Made by a program: the position numbers and the translations under genes. Shown here piece after piece: positions 47,930-61,562 of a DNA stretch of 64,000 bases. The stretch comes from Prunus persica (taxonomy: Eukaryota; Streptophyta; Magnoliopsida; Rosales; Rosaceae), in the NCBI RefSeq assembly GCF_000346465.2, contig NC_034015.1, forward strand, positions 21,204,462 through 21,268,461, written 5' to 3'. The notes under the pieces are model-generated. The model ran no database searches. It was not told where the DNA came from and worked only from the letters and a program-made list of their open reading frames with translations. Numbering within the stretch: the first letter of the stretch is position 1; each line of letters opens with the position of its first letter.

Positions 47930-48580
47930 TAAAATATTAGAGTATCGAAATTATGATAGAAGAGCATGTGGGTTATCATCTGAGCCCACCTTTACATCAA
48001 CACAACGCCAAAATCAGTGTATTTTAACAGCAAACAGTTTAAAGAAAGTCAAACAAATCCAACCCCGATGATCATCCAATGAGCAAAGTAAGCCCCTTTT
48101 GTCCGGGAAAACCATGAATTCTAAGTCCAAGATCATGACTTAAAACCAAAAACCCACATCCGCGATTATAAGCACACTAAAATTTGTTGAATTGATTACT
48201 AATTTACTAGTACATGAAATTTATTTGTTACCAACTTGCCAGAAACACAGTATTGGGAGAAATAATTTAACTTTTAGCTGTGAGGATAGAGAACAACGAG
48301 CTTACCAGAAGACAGGTGCGGGGTGTGATGAAAACCCTAAATTTTGGGTCCTTCTGGAAATAATGATAAAACAGGTGGATGGTTCAAGACTTGAAGCATA
48401 GAAAGGGTGAAGGGTGTGATAGAAACGTAAGTAAAAAACTGGGCCTGAGAAAGAAATGTCAAAAGAGGTTCCTTTGGGATTTAGAGGAATTTGGTTGAAA
48501 CTTGAAAGGGGCCAAAGGTGCAAGCTTGGAAGCTGGACCATGATCCTCCTATGCTATCCACGAGGCCTTAATAAACCATA
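47930..48580 (-). repeat. duplicate of the MUSTANG-like gene's leader exon and promoter side
   Basis: Collinear with about 6410-7095: TTGACATAAAATATTA, GGTTATCATCTGAGCCCA, CCAACTTGCCAGAAACACAG, and the leader exon with AAAACCCTAAATTTTGG and its GTAAGCTC donor. Small indels separate the copies. It lies upstream (minus strand) of the RPOT pseudo-exons, so a promoter-plus-first-exon is placed in front of polymerase exons. Confidence 0.85.
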
Positions 48581-50875
48581 ATTTCTCACTACCAGAAAAT
48601 AAAAAATAAAAAAGGAAAAACAAAACACAAAAATGAGTTAGTCAAGGAGGAAGAAAGAAAGGTGAAAGCAATGGCTGGATCCTAAAAAAGCAGAAAAACA
48701 AATTATACAAAATTTCAAGAGTCTTCAACTTCAACTCACATGGCTACAATTATCTCATCCACATTAAACACAAAGTACAGAAAATAAAAGTTGAAGAAAA
48801 AAGGGCCAAAAAGGAAGCTGCTGCACATCCAATTATCTCGTCCAATTGTTTTTGCACAGTACTTTTAAAAGTAGTTAATGATTTTGGGATAGGATACTAA
48901 CTGTTTATACAGTTAGCTACCTTGATTGCTGATGGACTGCTATAATTGACAGGTTTTGAGAAATATCTGGACACTGCAACTGCCTTAATGCTGCTTATTG
49001 TAGCATTTTCTATCCAAAAGAAAGCAAAATATGACAGCTTGCTATACTAAAAACTGCTGGGAGAGGAACTAGGAAGCTTCATATTTTATCATCTTCTGTT
49101 CTTGTACTTGTTTATCTTGAATGTTTTTAACTGAAGCCTTTTCCAGCTACAAGACTAGGACGGCTGAGACAACAAAACCTTGAATTTACCATTCCATTCC
49201 AAATTGAGTACAAACAGAATTTACTGCATTAATGCTTGATTTGTTCGAATGATGACACTCACAAACGTGGGCTCCACATTCAACTCATAGTTATAAGACA
49301 TCCTGTTGCAGAAATGTCCTCGTACTTTGACAGTATTAATTAATCTTGGTTCGATTCCATCAAGTGCTTCTTGTACAAGCAAAGTAATGTCCTTTTCTGG
49401 TCTCTAATCTTAATCCTATCCTATTCTTCCCGTCATTTTCCTCCGCACCCCACCCCACCACACCTGGTGCTTGCTGCTGCTTCCCAGCATGCTAGAGTTG
49501 ACAAAGATGAAATATAGGCAATAAGGACTATAATTTCAAACACTCTCAGAATATGTATACAGTATACTTTTGTGATTTGGCCTACAATTACTCACTAAAT
49601 TCGACGTTTTCTTTAATGTTGAGGCTAATAAAATCCAAAACTTCTTCCTTATCTTAACCAAGTTCAACCCTTTTTATTGCACCACGCATCCTTTAAGTAA
49701 TGGCCTTCACTTCTGCACGCCAATTCTTACCTTCTATGTCACAATTCACTCTTCTTCAATTTTCTGCTCTTATGCCACTTTTATATTTTAAAGGAAAAAA
49801 TCTTTTTGAGAATATCTACAAGAACCCTCATTTGAAACGTTATTTGGTTCTACCGTCACTAAAAGATTGACAAGACCATTCTATATTGCTAAAGTTAAAA
49901 AATAAATTATGATTTTTTTCATCATCCAATTTATTTTCGGTCAAAATTATCGTCGTCAAATTGTAAAACAAGTTAGATAAATACGAAAATTTCTATTTTC
50001 CTAACGTAATGTTATGTTATTTGACAACCGAATAGATAGAACAGCCCAGATATATAGTAATCATATATCTTTAATAAGCTCATAACCGTAAGAGCCAAGT
50101 ACAAGTCAATCTCATAATATGATTCTCCAAAGATATATTAACTCCAATGGCTAATGAGTGGAAGTTTGGCATTTGGGCTTTTTATTGTGAATATTTGAAA
50201 TTAAATTCTATAATTAAATTGGCTAAGGTTGTTGTTGACAATGATTATGTAAGCAAGTCACATGCTTGACAAATCAGAGTTACAGCGATGCATGCATACA
50301 TAAATCTCTATTTGAATGAATGCAAATTCTCCCACCACCCTTTCCTTTTCCAAGGCCAACCACGAACCAGCCAATTCTTTTTGGCCAAATATAAAATTCC
50401 AACCCCACCTAAGCAAATACCCAAAAACGAAAGGGCCTCAAATGCAAACCAACAAAACCAAAATTGATTAAACAATTAGAAACACTGTTCCAGCCTTGTG
50501 AAGATTCGAATCTTGCCCCACGAACATTCGAAAACAAAATGCGCATCTGACGGCTAGAAATTCCCCCAAACCAAAAAATTCCAAAGCATAATTCTAGCAT
50601 CCAAACACCAATATAGGTATAACTCCTCCACAGATTTGCCAACTCGGACTCGCTAACACAACTTCACAAATCACATACCACCAAAAAAATCGTTGCTATT
50701 AACTTATAACTTCCCTTTCTTCCTTCTCTGTCTCTCTGTCTCTTCCCTGTCTCTCCTGGACCAACTTTCTCCTCCGCGCCGGAAAAACCCATTTTCCGGT
50801 GGCGGGAAAGACAATTCGACCGTTGGGCTTAACTGGGTTTTTTCATTCGAGTCTTTTTGGTGTCTTGTTGTGATT
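48581..50875. other. intergenic region and promoter side of the MGDG synthase gene
   Basis: No gene is recognised. The last ~200 bases, with CTTCTCTGTCTCTCTGTCTC near 50723, look like the transcribed 5' leader of the next gene. Confidence 0.4.
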
Positions 50876-53350
50876 ATGATGTCGGTGGCGTCTCCGCGAA
50901 AGTCAATAACAGAGAAGGTGTTTGAGAAGGTTGGGGGATATTCATACCTGAGCTACCTCAAGAACAACAGCAGCAGTCACAGTCTGAGGTGTGACGATGA
51001 AAGTGACGACGATTACTACGAGGATGGGACTATGGAGCTGGTGCAGATTGGAGCTGAGAGGACCAAGAACGTCTTGATTCTCATGAGTGACACAGGTGGT
51101 GGCCACCGAGCTTCTGCCGAGGCCATACGCGATACCTTTCGTATGGAGTTTGGCGATGAATACAGGGTAATTGCTTAATTGGGTTCTTCATTTTCTCTTC
51201 TTAGTTTTTTTGGGCTTTCTTTGATTTTGGCTTTGTCATTCATTTCTATTGATTTTCCTTCTGATAGAATGCTTTTGGTTTGAAACTGTTGAACTTTAAG
51301 TTTTTGCCTTTTCTTCTTTGAAATATCTGCATACGTATGTACCATTTAATGATTAAGTTAATCTTTCCAAAACCATATTAATCCAATTCATACGAATTCC
51401 GAAATTTAATCAGAAGTGTTCTTGTGCTCCTGTAAATTCCTTATTTGAGAAGTTCTTTATTCGAACATGTTTCAGATATTCGTGAAGGATGTTTGGAAAG
51501 AGTACACCGGTTGGCCGCTAAATGACATGGAGAGGTCATACAAATTCATGGTGAAACATGTGCAACTGTGGAAGGTCGCATTTCACAGCACCTCTCCTCG
51601 ATGGATACACAGTGTCTATCTTGCTGCTATTGCAGCCTACTATGCCAAGTAAACTCTCTTACCTCCTCCCACTTTTCATTTTCAATTCAATGAACCCCAT
51701 ACACAATTTTGCAAGTGATTGTTTGTAGCCTGCAAGCAGAGCTGTAGTTTCGTCATAAAAATATCCCATTAAAGTTCGACAAAGCATGATGTTATATCAT
51801 GACATTACTTTTAGGTATTATTAGTTGTAATCAATTTGAAGGACTTTCACTTATGCTTTACGTTTTTATCTTTTCTTCTTTAAATTGATTCTTTATCATC
51901 CACTTGTCTCCTAATCAATCGTTAGAGATTAAAAATAATTATTGCTCTAGGTGGAGAACTGATTCTATTGACTTAGAAAGTTCTCGTTTACTGGGATTTG
52001 CTAAGTACTGAGTAAGTAGTGCTGTGTTTAATTGAAGGGAGGTGGAGGCTGGTCTCATGGAGTACAAGCCAGATATTATAATCAGTGTACATCCTTTGAT
52101 GCAACATATTCCTCTGTGGGTTCTCAAATGGCAAGGCCTTCAGAAGAAAGTGATTTTTGTGACAGTTATCACAGATCTCAACACCTGCCATCCCACATGG
52201 TCAGTTTGAAAAGGCCAATCAGAGTTTCCAATTTATGCATGCTTATTAGTCATAGGCAACCATATAATATTCTCCTAACATGGATATAGTATCCAGGTTT
52301 CATCCTGGGGTGAATAGGTGCTATTGCCCATCACAGGAGGTAGCTAAAAGGGCTTTATTAGATGGTCTTGAAGATTCTCAAATACGTGTTTTTGGCTTGC
52401 CAATCCGGCCCACTTTTGCCCGTGCAGTTCTCTCCAAGGTGCGTTGCATGTCTGAGATTATGTTTGTATGTAGGGTTCAATGTGCTTGGTTACTGAATTT
52501 GCTTAATGGTGCCCTTTCTCCCCCTCTAATTCTTGGTTGCATAGGATCAACTCAGAGAAGAACTTGAAATGGACCCCGACTTGCCTGCGGTTTTGCTGAT
52601 GGGAGGTGGTGAAGGAATGGGACCTGTAAAGGAAACTGGAAGGGCTCTGGGAGAAACACTCTTTGATAAAGAACTTGGAAAACCAATTGGGCAGTTGATC
52701 ATCATATGTGGGCGTAATAAAAACCTCACCTCTACACTCCAGACCGATGAATGGAAGATTCCAGTAAAGGTAAAATTTTGACACTTTTACATTGGGGGCA
52801 AATACATTTTTCTTTTGAAACATCTGTTAACATGTTTTGCCTTTTCCAATTTGCAGGTTAGAGGGTTTGAGACCCAAATGGAAAAATGGATGGGAGCTTG
52901 TGATTGCATCATAACAAAGGCTGGACCTGGCACAATAGCAGAGGCATTGATCAGGGGGCTTCCTATCATCCTCAATGACTACATTCCAGGACAAGTTAGT
53001 GACCATTTTCTTTTTCACTCTTCAATTTGATTACATGTAACCATTTTCAACTTTTCCATTAACCTTTCCACTTCATTTGGCAACCCCAGGAAAAGGGCAA
53101 TGTGCCTTATGTGGTAGACAATGGGGCTGGTGTGTTCACCAGAAGTTCCAAGGAAACAGCCAGGATTGTGGCTGAATGGTTCAGCACCAAAACAGATGAA
53201 CTCAAAATGATGTCTGAGAATGCACTTAAACTGGCACAACCCGAGGCTGTTTTCGACATTGTTAAGGACATCCATGATCTTGCCTGCCAACGCGGTCCTC
53301 TTGCAAACATCCCTTACATGCTGACATCGTCGTTTACAAGTTTAATCTAA
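50876..53350 (+). CDS. monogalactosyldiacylglycerol synthase, type B, 463 aa, 7 exons
   Basis: Exons 50876-51166, 51476-51648, 52038-52199, 52297-52438, 52545-52769, 52857-52994 and 53090-53350 join in frame to 463 codons plus stop. The enzyme moves galactose from UDP-galactose to diacylglycerol to make MGDG (GT28 family). Seen: N-terminal MGDG-synthase domain with [29 protein letters not shown], and the C-terminal nucleotide-sugar domain with GGGEGMGP and [17 protein letters not shown]. The short, acidic N-terminus without a long Ser-rich transit peptide fits the type-B isoforms (Arabidopsis MGD2/MGD3), outer-envelope enzymes induced by phosphate starvation. The start is the first of two adjacent ATGs; the upstream frame has no better candidate. 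Confidence 0.93.
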
Positions 53351-54470
53351 ATGAATAACGTACCTCTGTCTTCCTCTATTAATTACTGGGGTATTCCCAC
53401 TAGAATGCCATGTACAGGTTCGAAATAGTTCTAATATTATCATTCTTTGGCCTCAGAGGCTTGTAGCCCGCAAATGGTTGTAAATTATTGTAGACAAGCT
53501 CTGGTGTTTCGAAGGTTTGTTTTTGTTTTGTTTTAGAATATTGGAAGTAGATATCCATAGGATGACCCTGCCAAAGTTGACGACGTTGTAAACTCTCAAG
53601 TTGCAATGTTATGATTTTTCTTTTGCTTCAAAGCAAACAATAGTTCAAAGATAAAGACATATGCCAAAACTCATCTGCCTTGTAAGCAAACTTGTCCATG
53701 TAACTTTCCCTTGGCTTTCAACCATTTGACACTTTGAAACAAAGTCTGTTGCAAGTTGCAACCCATGTAGCATATAGCACGCATAAATAATTAGTCGTCG
53801 TCAACACGATATTATAGTGATTTGAGAGTTGTTGTTTTGAAGTTTGGCAAGCATAATTAAACTGGGTGGCTTGCCCTGGTCCACCTCCAGCTCCAACATT
53901 TGATCATCGATCTCAGCTATGTTGTCTTCTTTTGGTTGACAGTTGGATCTGATATGAAAATGAGAAAATGTTGGATCATTCATCTCTTTTTTAGTTTGAC
54001 TAAAATCATAGTGGACACCATGATCACCATCAGAGATTATTTTCTACAATTTTCAAGGAGAACAAGTCTTCGCAGGATTATATAACAATATTAAAAATAA
54101 AAACAAATGATACATAAGATATATGCTAAAACAAAGACTTGCAAAACAGGGACAACATAGAAATTTTTCTAGGCAAACCATGACACAACAACAGAGAGCT
54201 GATTTGATTATATCACAAGTTCACAACAGAGCAGATGCAGATGCTATTTTTTAACAATCTATATCTGGGCCACTTGAGTTAAATTGGACTTTTGTTTGGG
54301 TCAAATAAAAAAAAACCCAGAACAAATGGGCTAAAAATGTACCTGAAAATTGAATTAAATAAATAAAGAAAAAAAGAAAATCAGGGAGCGACTTTGATGT
54401 GCTTTGACGGTTAAGATGGGAGTTAAGCTTACTCTCGCAAGCGAGGTATCACCTTAGAGGATACAACTCC
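53351..54470. other. intergenic region
   Basis: Holds the 3' end of the MGDG synthase transcript. Otherwise AT-rich with no gene seen. Confidence 0.4.
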
Positions 54471-54915
54471 TTCCACCCACCAGACCACCATGGCTATTCT
54501 CTGAACTTCCTCGCATCTCTGAAAGCTACGACATTTCCAAACCTTGGCTTGTATTATGAAGGATTGTTGGATCAGGTACTGACTTTACAACCCAATATTT
54601 ATTCCTTTGATATAATCTTTGATTTTCATTTTCCTGGTAATTTGCTCTCTTTTAATTGCAGTCGCATCATATGCTTTCTTATTTGGTTGTTCTTCGATTT
54701 TTCATAATGTGTTCACCTAAGCTTTATGTAATTGGCTTGATTGCTTGAATTGGGATATGGGTTTACTAAGTTGTTATTTTTAGTCAACATTTTTCATCCA
54801 TTTTTTAACGTTGTTTCCATGGCCTCCCTCTGCAGAGACCCAATTGGTTTTTTGGAAACAAGTATTCGTTTTGAGTTTGCAGTTGTCGAGATAGGTCGTC
54901 GTTTGACGTAGAAAG

Positions 54916-56611
54916 ATGGTAAAGCTTCAAGCTTTTCGTCATTTTATCTTTTATGCTCATCTTTTTGATATATTGTTGAGGAACATTGGCTGCTAATCGT
55001 CAAATTTTTGGCTTTTATTTTATGCTTACTACTTAAATAATACGACTGAGGAGAGAGAATTAAATGTTAGTGAAAGGTGTTGGTTAAAACAACTACTTGA
55101 CAAGTATGGTGACAGGTTTATCACTCTAGTTTTGTGGACGAGGAAGGAATTACTAAAGCTTGTGGGTGCCCTCTTTTGCCTTTGAAAAGCCATATAAAGG
55201 GTCCTGCTCCAGTTTCAGACCAAGGTTTTATATGTGCACATTTACACTTTAGTAGCTTGTAATACTGGCTGTTTTAAAATTGTTCCATTCTTGTTAAATT
55301 CTTTTTGATATGAGGAATATTACTCTTTGCAGATAGGACTGATATTGTTGATGAAGCAATTACATTCTTCCGCGCTAATGTTTTCTTTAGAAACTTTGAT
55401 GTTAAGAGCTCGGCCGATAAGCTGCTCATTTATCTGACATTCTACATTAATGTGGCTTTGAAGAGACTTGAGGGTTGTAGAACTTTGGCTGAAGGAACCA
55501 AGGCCATTATTAATTTGGGCCTGGAAAAAGTTCCTGTGCCTGGAGAGCCAAGTTTCCCTTTCCCAGGCCTGTTTCCTCTTCCTCAATCCCCGCAGGAGGC
55601 AGGTGAAGCTCTTTCTTATCTGTATAATAACTGAACTAGTTTTTCCTGTTAGATTTTTACTCAAAAGCTGGTGAAGAGAATTACTCAAAAATGAAAGTTA
55701 CCCTGGTTTGTGATAAAGTTACTCTTGATGTTCCCTTTGACAGTTCCGCTTCATGGATATTGTTGAACATCAAAGTCAACTTGATTTTAGAATATTCCAG
55801 CCGTTAACATTTCAACAAGCGCTATCATTGCTTGCTTTCAGTCATTGAGAGATGACAGGTGTTTGAGGTTCTGAGCATTTGACCTCGACACATACCTTTA
55901 TATCTCTTGGCATGCTTCCCAGGTCATGGAGTATGCCTTTATTTCTTCCACAGATGTTCTTGACTGACTAACTTGGTGCTAGACTATCAATCCTGCATAA
56001 ATCATGGAATAGACCCTCCACGGGGAATGCTTTGGTTAGAAATTTCACATCTTTTCACTCTGATGTGGAGAACTTTTAATTACTAACATGTGTTCGCTTT
56101 TGAGAGAGCATCTTATTAAAATTGTTGAGATTATGGTTAGGTCTTTAGTTTTTCTCTTCGTCATGACATCCCTCAATTCCATGTTGAACATCTATTGGTT
56201 CTTCCATACATGGATTTTATTTTCTTTTTTTATATTTTTAAACTCAGTGCTGTACTTGCAGTATTTATTTCTATTCAGTTTCTCTGCACAGAAATCGCTT
56301 TGCATACATGAATTTGATTGCTACGTTGACATAATTCTTGCTGAGTTAGCATCTTTACAGGATTGTTGAGTTAAAATTTGGGTTTTGTTCTTCCACATGA
56401 TATACTGACAGCTTCAGACCTTTAATGATATCATCTTCTCATATGTTTGAAAATATTGAATGCAGAATTGCTGAGGAATTATTTGAAGCAGATAAGGGAG
56501 GAAGCAAGCGGGAGATTATTAAGTGTTGCTTATAGACCTAACGGGACGCCTAATAAGTGGTGGCTGGCATTTGCCAAAAGGAAATTTATGAACATCATTC
56601 TTCCATCATGA
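54916..56611 (+). CDS. ARPC3: actin-related protein 2/3 complex subunit 3, 175 aa
   Basis: Coding exons 54916-54918, 55116-55224, 55333-55602 and 56466-56611 join in frame to 175 codons plus stop, the family length. The first coding exon holds only the ATG; the next begins VYHSSFVDEEG. Family marks: ITKACGCPLLPLKSHIKGP, ADKLLIYLTFYINVALKRL, LEKVPVPGEPSFPFPGLFPL and NGTPNKWWLAFAKRKFMN. ARPC3 (p21) is part of the seven-subunit Arp2/3 complex that nucleates branched actin, acting in the cytoplasm in trichome and epidermal cell shaping. A further leader intron is likely (donor after 54576, CAG acceptor near 54836). Intron 3 is about 860 bp. Confidence 0.95.
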
Positions 56612-57875
56612 TCATGAATAGCTGTAAACTGGATTTTCCGATCAGTAGTCTAGTGATATGGAGCCACGGGAATAATTTGCAAATTGTTAATCATTCTGCA
56701 CATAATAACAGAACAGCATAAGACCAAGACCATCATCATGGTTGCTTGCTTGCTTCAATGACTCACTACATTCTGTAAATTTGTTTTCTATGGTTCATTA
56801 CGAAATATGAAATCATTCCTCCTTTCTCCTCCTTTTTTTCATTTTCTATCAAAGATTCAGACGTAATGATGTTAATGTTAAGCAAAGTGAAGTGCTCGGA
56901 TGTGTGTGTTCCTGTAATTGCTTGCAGGAGCAGGAAACTTGATTTTGCTGGGAAGTGAGTACTCTGTATGTATGAGAAAGTTTTGCATGTATTGATTCAG
57001 TTCAGTTTACATATGAAGCATTAATTAATATAGTGATTAAGTTTAAATGTGGTTGATTTATCAACAAATTAAGACACACAGAATTAATAAAGCTTTCCGT
57101 CCTCTAATTTGTCCATATGTTGATGGGAAGTGTCCTATTCTGTCTGTGTCCGCCATGCCATCCATGCACGATGTGTAACATCCGGCGAGTATCGACGGTT
57201 AGATTATATATGAATGATTGAGATGTATCTCTCATCTCACCACCTTTTCTGCATTTTAACCAAACCAAACCACCGGGCTAAAGAGATAAAGAGAGAACAT
57301 GATTCAATGCTTTTCCTTTTTTTTTTTTTTGAGTTAGATTAATGCTTTTTTATAAATAAATAAATAAAAACAAATCCACTTTTGCCTTTTTAACTGTACC
57401 AACCGCAGATAAGAAAGAAAAAAGCCAGAGGCAGAGCCGCCGCTCTTCAACATCCATAAAAACCATTCCAAATTTGACAACGACAAAAATAAAAATAAAA
57501 ATTACAAGGCAATAAAGAAAAAGTAATTGCTTTTGCTTGCTTTCGGTTTCTCTCCATTTTTCCTGAATTTCTTCCCTCTTTTTTCGATCACACAAAAAAG
57601 AAAAAACAATCAACTCAAAAGATTAAAATTTCTTGTTTATTTTTGAAAACTAATTTACATTATTTTTTCTTTTTCTTCTACTTGTAACTAAAGCCAAGAA
57701 GCTGAACATACTACAACAGAGCCAGTCTCCCTCATCACTCCATGGTCTCTCACTCCCATTTCCTTTAATCTCGGCCGTTGATCTCTCCCATCCATGACCC
57801 TTATGTCCTTTAAGCCTAGGGTTTCCACCATCAATCTCACCCCAATCTCCGCCACCACCACCATCATCGCCGTCC
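56612..57875. other. intergenic region
   Basis: 3' end of ARPC3 and 5' side of the next gene. No gene recognised; T- and A-rich runs at 57317-57335 and 57350-57370. Confidence 0.4.
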
Positions 57876-60800
57876 ATGTCGTCGATGGCCAAGATCGCTC
57901 GCACTAGTCAACAGATCAACGGCCATATTTTGCCCCACCCTTGTCCCCACCTGGCCGAGTTCCGGGCCAAGAACGGCTCCAAGCCCTTCCGAGCATTACA
58001 GGACTGTCTCCGAGTCAAGCCGCCGAGTGGCCGAGCTTCCATCCGCCGCGATCCCAAGGAGTTACCGCGCTGCGGCGCTTGCGGCGAGTCCGCGCGTCCG
58101 AGGCTCTACGCCTGCATCACGTGCGCCGCTGTGCACTGTCACGTGCCTTCCGGACCCTCCCATGCGGCTGCTCACGCCTATTTGATGCCTCCGGGTCACG
58201 AGATCGCCGTCGACGTGGATCGAGCCGAGCTCTTCTGCTGCGCCTGCAGGGACCAAGTCTATGACCGCGACTTCGACGCTGCAGTTGTCCTGGCTCAGAC
58301 CGCTGCGTCGACCCTGACCTCCTCGGACACGTCAGCGATCCAACAGTACGCGCCGGAGAATCTCCGGAAACGACGCCGTATCGATTACAAGCCATGGATA
58401 CCGGATCTGAGAGAGAAATACTTGGTGGGGAAGAATTCGAGTCCGTTGAATGGCGACGTCTCGGATTTGCCTTGGGGATTGCGCGGGCTCAACAATTTGG
58501 GAAACACGTGTTTTATGAACTCGGTTCTTCAGGCATTGCTCCATACGCCGCCGTTGCGGAACTACTTCCTCAGCGATCGGCACAACCGCTACTTTTGCCA
58601 GAAGAAGAGCAATGCCGATAATACCAGTAAGAAAACTGCCGCCAATAATAATGAAAGTGGCGGGAACAAGAGTGCTGCGCGCATGTGCTTGGCTTGCGAC
58701 ATGGACGCCGCATTCTCGGCTGTTTTTTCAGGGGATCGGACGCCCTATAGCCCTGCAAAGTTCTTGTACAGGTTTGTAATCTGTACAAATCTTATTTTTA
58801 GTCACAATGTGGGTACTAGCAAGCAATGTAGGGATTTCATGTCTTTTTCCCTTTTTGGATAGAATTATTACTTTTTCTCACCTTCGGTTTTGTTTTGTTA
58901 TTGGCTTCTCTTTTTCGTTATTTTTACTGATTTGCTATTGTGGTAATACTGTAGTTGGTGGCAGTACGCGGCGAATCTGGCAAGTTATGAACAGCAGGAT
59001 GCGCATGAGTTCTTCATTTCTATGCTTGATGGGATTCATGAGAAGGTGGATAAGGATCCGCGGAAACCTGAGAGCCAAGGTTAATTCTTTCTTAATCTGA
59101 AACTGTTCTCCTAGGCACCAAACCCGGCCTGATCTTAATAATTTTCATGCAATGTTTTATGTGCATATGCTACTTCAAATTCTTGGGAGATGCAATTAGT
59201 GGTTAATGCACGAACTATGTGCGATATTCTTGCATTTCATGAGTATTATTGTGCTCATCTCTTGTCTTTAGAGAGTGACATGTCTGGTTAACTATTGATT
59301 TTCTACTATGTGCAAGGACACGTAGCTCTGACTTCTGCATATACACATATGGACCCTGTGTCTATAATTCTCCCTGGAAGCATCTCTAGTTGAATTCACG
59401 TTGCATTTTTGTTGGAGTTGATTGTTTGCTAAGAGTTTTTGAAGTTGAGCTAATGTTAAGATTTTGAGATAGGTTATTTTGAGATACATTAGAATAGTGT
59501 AATGCCTTTTTGGGGGCAAAAAGATTTTGTTGGATTATCTAGTTTTATTATTGGATCACTGCGTGTAGCTCCTCAGAGATACTGTAATCCTAAGAAATTG
59601 TTAGCTCTAATTTGGTACTTCTTAGAAATAATAATCACTCTTCATTAGCCAGCTTGGGAATTGTCTAATTGGCAACATTGTGGTAAACAAGTAGTGCAAA
59701 CCCTTCAATGGCTTAAGAACACTTTATGTCATACTTTTCTATTATATCAGAAAATGAGCTGATGGATCTTTACAAGATGAAGCACGACAAAAGTTGGTGC
59801 TAGGTCAATTCTGCAAGACAAGTAACTTAAGAGTTCCTAATGAGTAGTTAACTCCCCAACTTCTGTATTTTTGTCATTTCTTTTAAATTAAGATGATTCC
59901 AAATACTGTTGAAGATTAAAGGTGACCTTAACATCTAAATGCAGGGTGGGTCTAGGTATCTGGTTTGTTGCCCTAGGGGTTGACAAGTGCTCACAGATTT
60001 AGGGCTAATTTTCAACCTCTACCTGCTGGCTTGATGGCGTTATCCGCTTCACCCAGTAAGTCAACTTTCACCTAGCTTTCTTGGGTTTATCTAGGGTGTT
60101 CTCTTTTTTCATAAGTTTCATTTAACTCAACCTTTTTGCCATGTTTAGGGTCTAATTACAAAAAGGATCCCAAACCAGAAAATCTAAATATTCTCTTAGG
60201 TTCACAGCCAGCCTAATTTTTCTCATCAATCCTCAGGGCACTCCAATTATTTACATCAGAATTCTTTCAGCCATCTTGTTGTTTTGGCTGAAATGTTGAA
60301 CTTGATCTACCTGTTTATTGGCATAGGTTATTATCTGGTGTCATCCATCCTTTCTTTCGTCTTGGCAACTGTTTTGTTGCTTTTGTCTTTCGACTTGTCT
60401 CAGTCTTTTGGCATGCTAATTTCTTGCTGTGACTCAGGTAGTTTCCTAATATAATTCTTCATTTGCAACCTTTAGGCAGTAAGAAGGGGTTCTACGAGAT
60501 GGTATTATGTACCTAGGATTCCACTGCAGTACATGCATGTTGTTGAGTGTAATCTGGGACGTATATAGTATAGAGACTGACAGTAAATGTTATGTTAATG
60601 TTTGTATGATAGAGATAGATTCCTAATTAGCATGAAAATATTCAACAAAAGTGTTTCCAGACATCGGAGATTGCTTGATATGTGTCTTCACCTGTATCTG
60701 CATACACTTATATAATATAATATATACATATATATCAAATTAAAATTAAAATATCATTCTGATAAATCTTCATTTCTTTTGTAGTGCAGGCAATGGAGAT

Positions 60801-61562
60801 TGTTGTGTTGCTCATAGAGTTTTTTCTGGTATCTTGCGATCTGATGTTATGTGCATGGCCTGTGGTTTTACGTCTACAACATATGACCCATGTGTGGACA
60901 TCTCACTGGATTTGGAACCTAACCAAGGAGGTTCTGCAAAGACAATGTCCACGAAGTCAAGTTATTCTTGCAACGGCGAGGCAGATTGCATGAATTCCAG
61001 CCAAAACTGTGGGGTATCTACCCTTATGGGATGCTTGGACCGTTTTACACGACCTGAGAGATTGGGCTCTGACCAGAAATTTTTTTGCCAGCAGTGTCAG
61101 GTGAGGCAGGAGTCTCTCAAGCAAATGTCAATAAGAAAGCTTCCTTTGGTTTCTTGCTTCCATATAAAACGATTTGAGCATTCTTCAGTGAGGAAGATGT
61201 CAAGGAAGGTTGACCGCTATTTGCAGTTCCCATTTTCGCTAGACATGGCACCTTATCTGTCATCTTCCATCTTGAGGAGTAGATTTGGAAATAGGATTTT
61301 GCCATTTGGAGGGAATGACCCAGATGCTTCAAACGAATTATGCTCAGAGTTTGAATTGTTTGCTGTGGTCACTCACACAGGCAAGCTAGATGCAGGCCAT
61401 TATGTAACTTACTTGCGATTAAGTAATCAGTGGTACAAGTGCGACGATGCTTGGATCACACAAGTTAATGAGAATATTGTGAGGGCAGCACAAGGCTACA
61501 TGATGTTTTATGTACAGAAAATGCTATTTTACAAGGCAAGTGAGAAACGGGGTCCTGCATGA
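57876..61562 (+). CDS. UBP22: ubiquitin carboxyl-terminal hydrolase 22-like, 597 aa, 3 exons
   Basis: Exons 57876-58771, 58955-59079 and 60790-61562 join in frame to 597 codons plus stop. An N-terminal ZnF-UBP finger (CPHLAEF near residue 23, then [27 protein letters not shown]) precedes the USP catalytic domain: Cys box [19 protein letters not shown] with C212, [12 protein letters not shown], zinc ribbon CMACGF/CQQCQ, and His box GHYVTYLRL with H544. This arrangement is that of USP22/Ubp8, the deubiquitinase of the SAGA co-activator, which removes ubiquitin from histone H2B in the nucleus. Exon 1 is markedly GC-rich, introns AT-rich. A second ATG four codons in (57885) is an alternative start. 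Intron 2 is 1,710 bp with no gene inside. Confidence 0.92.
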
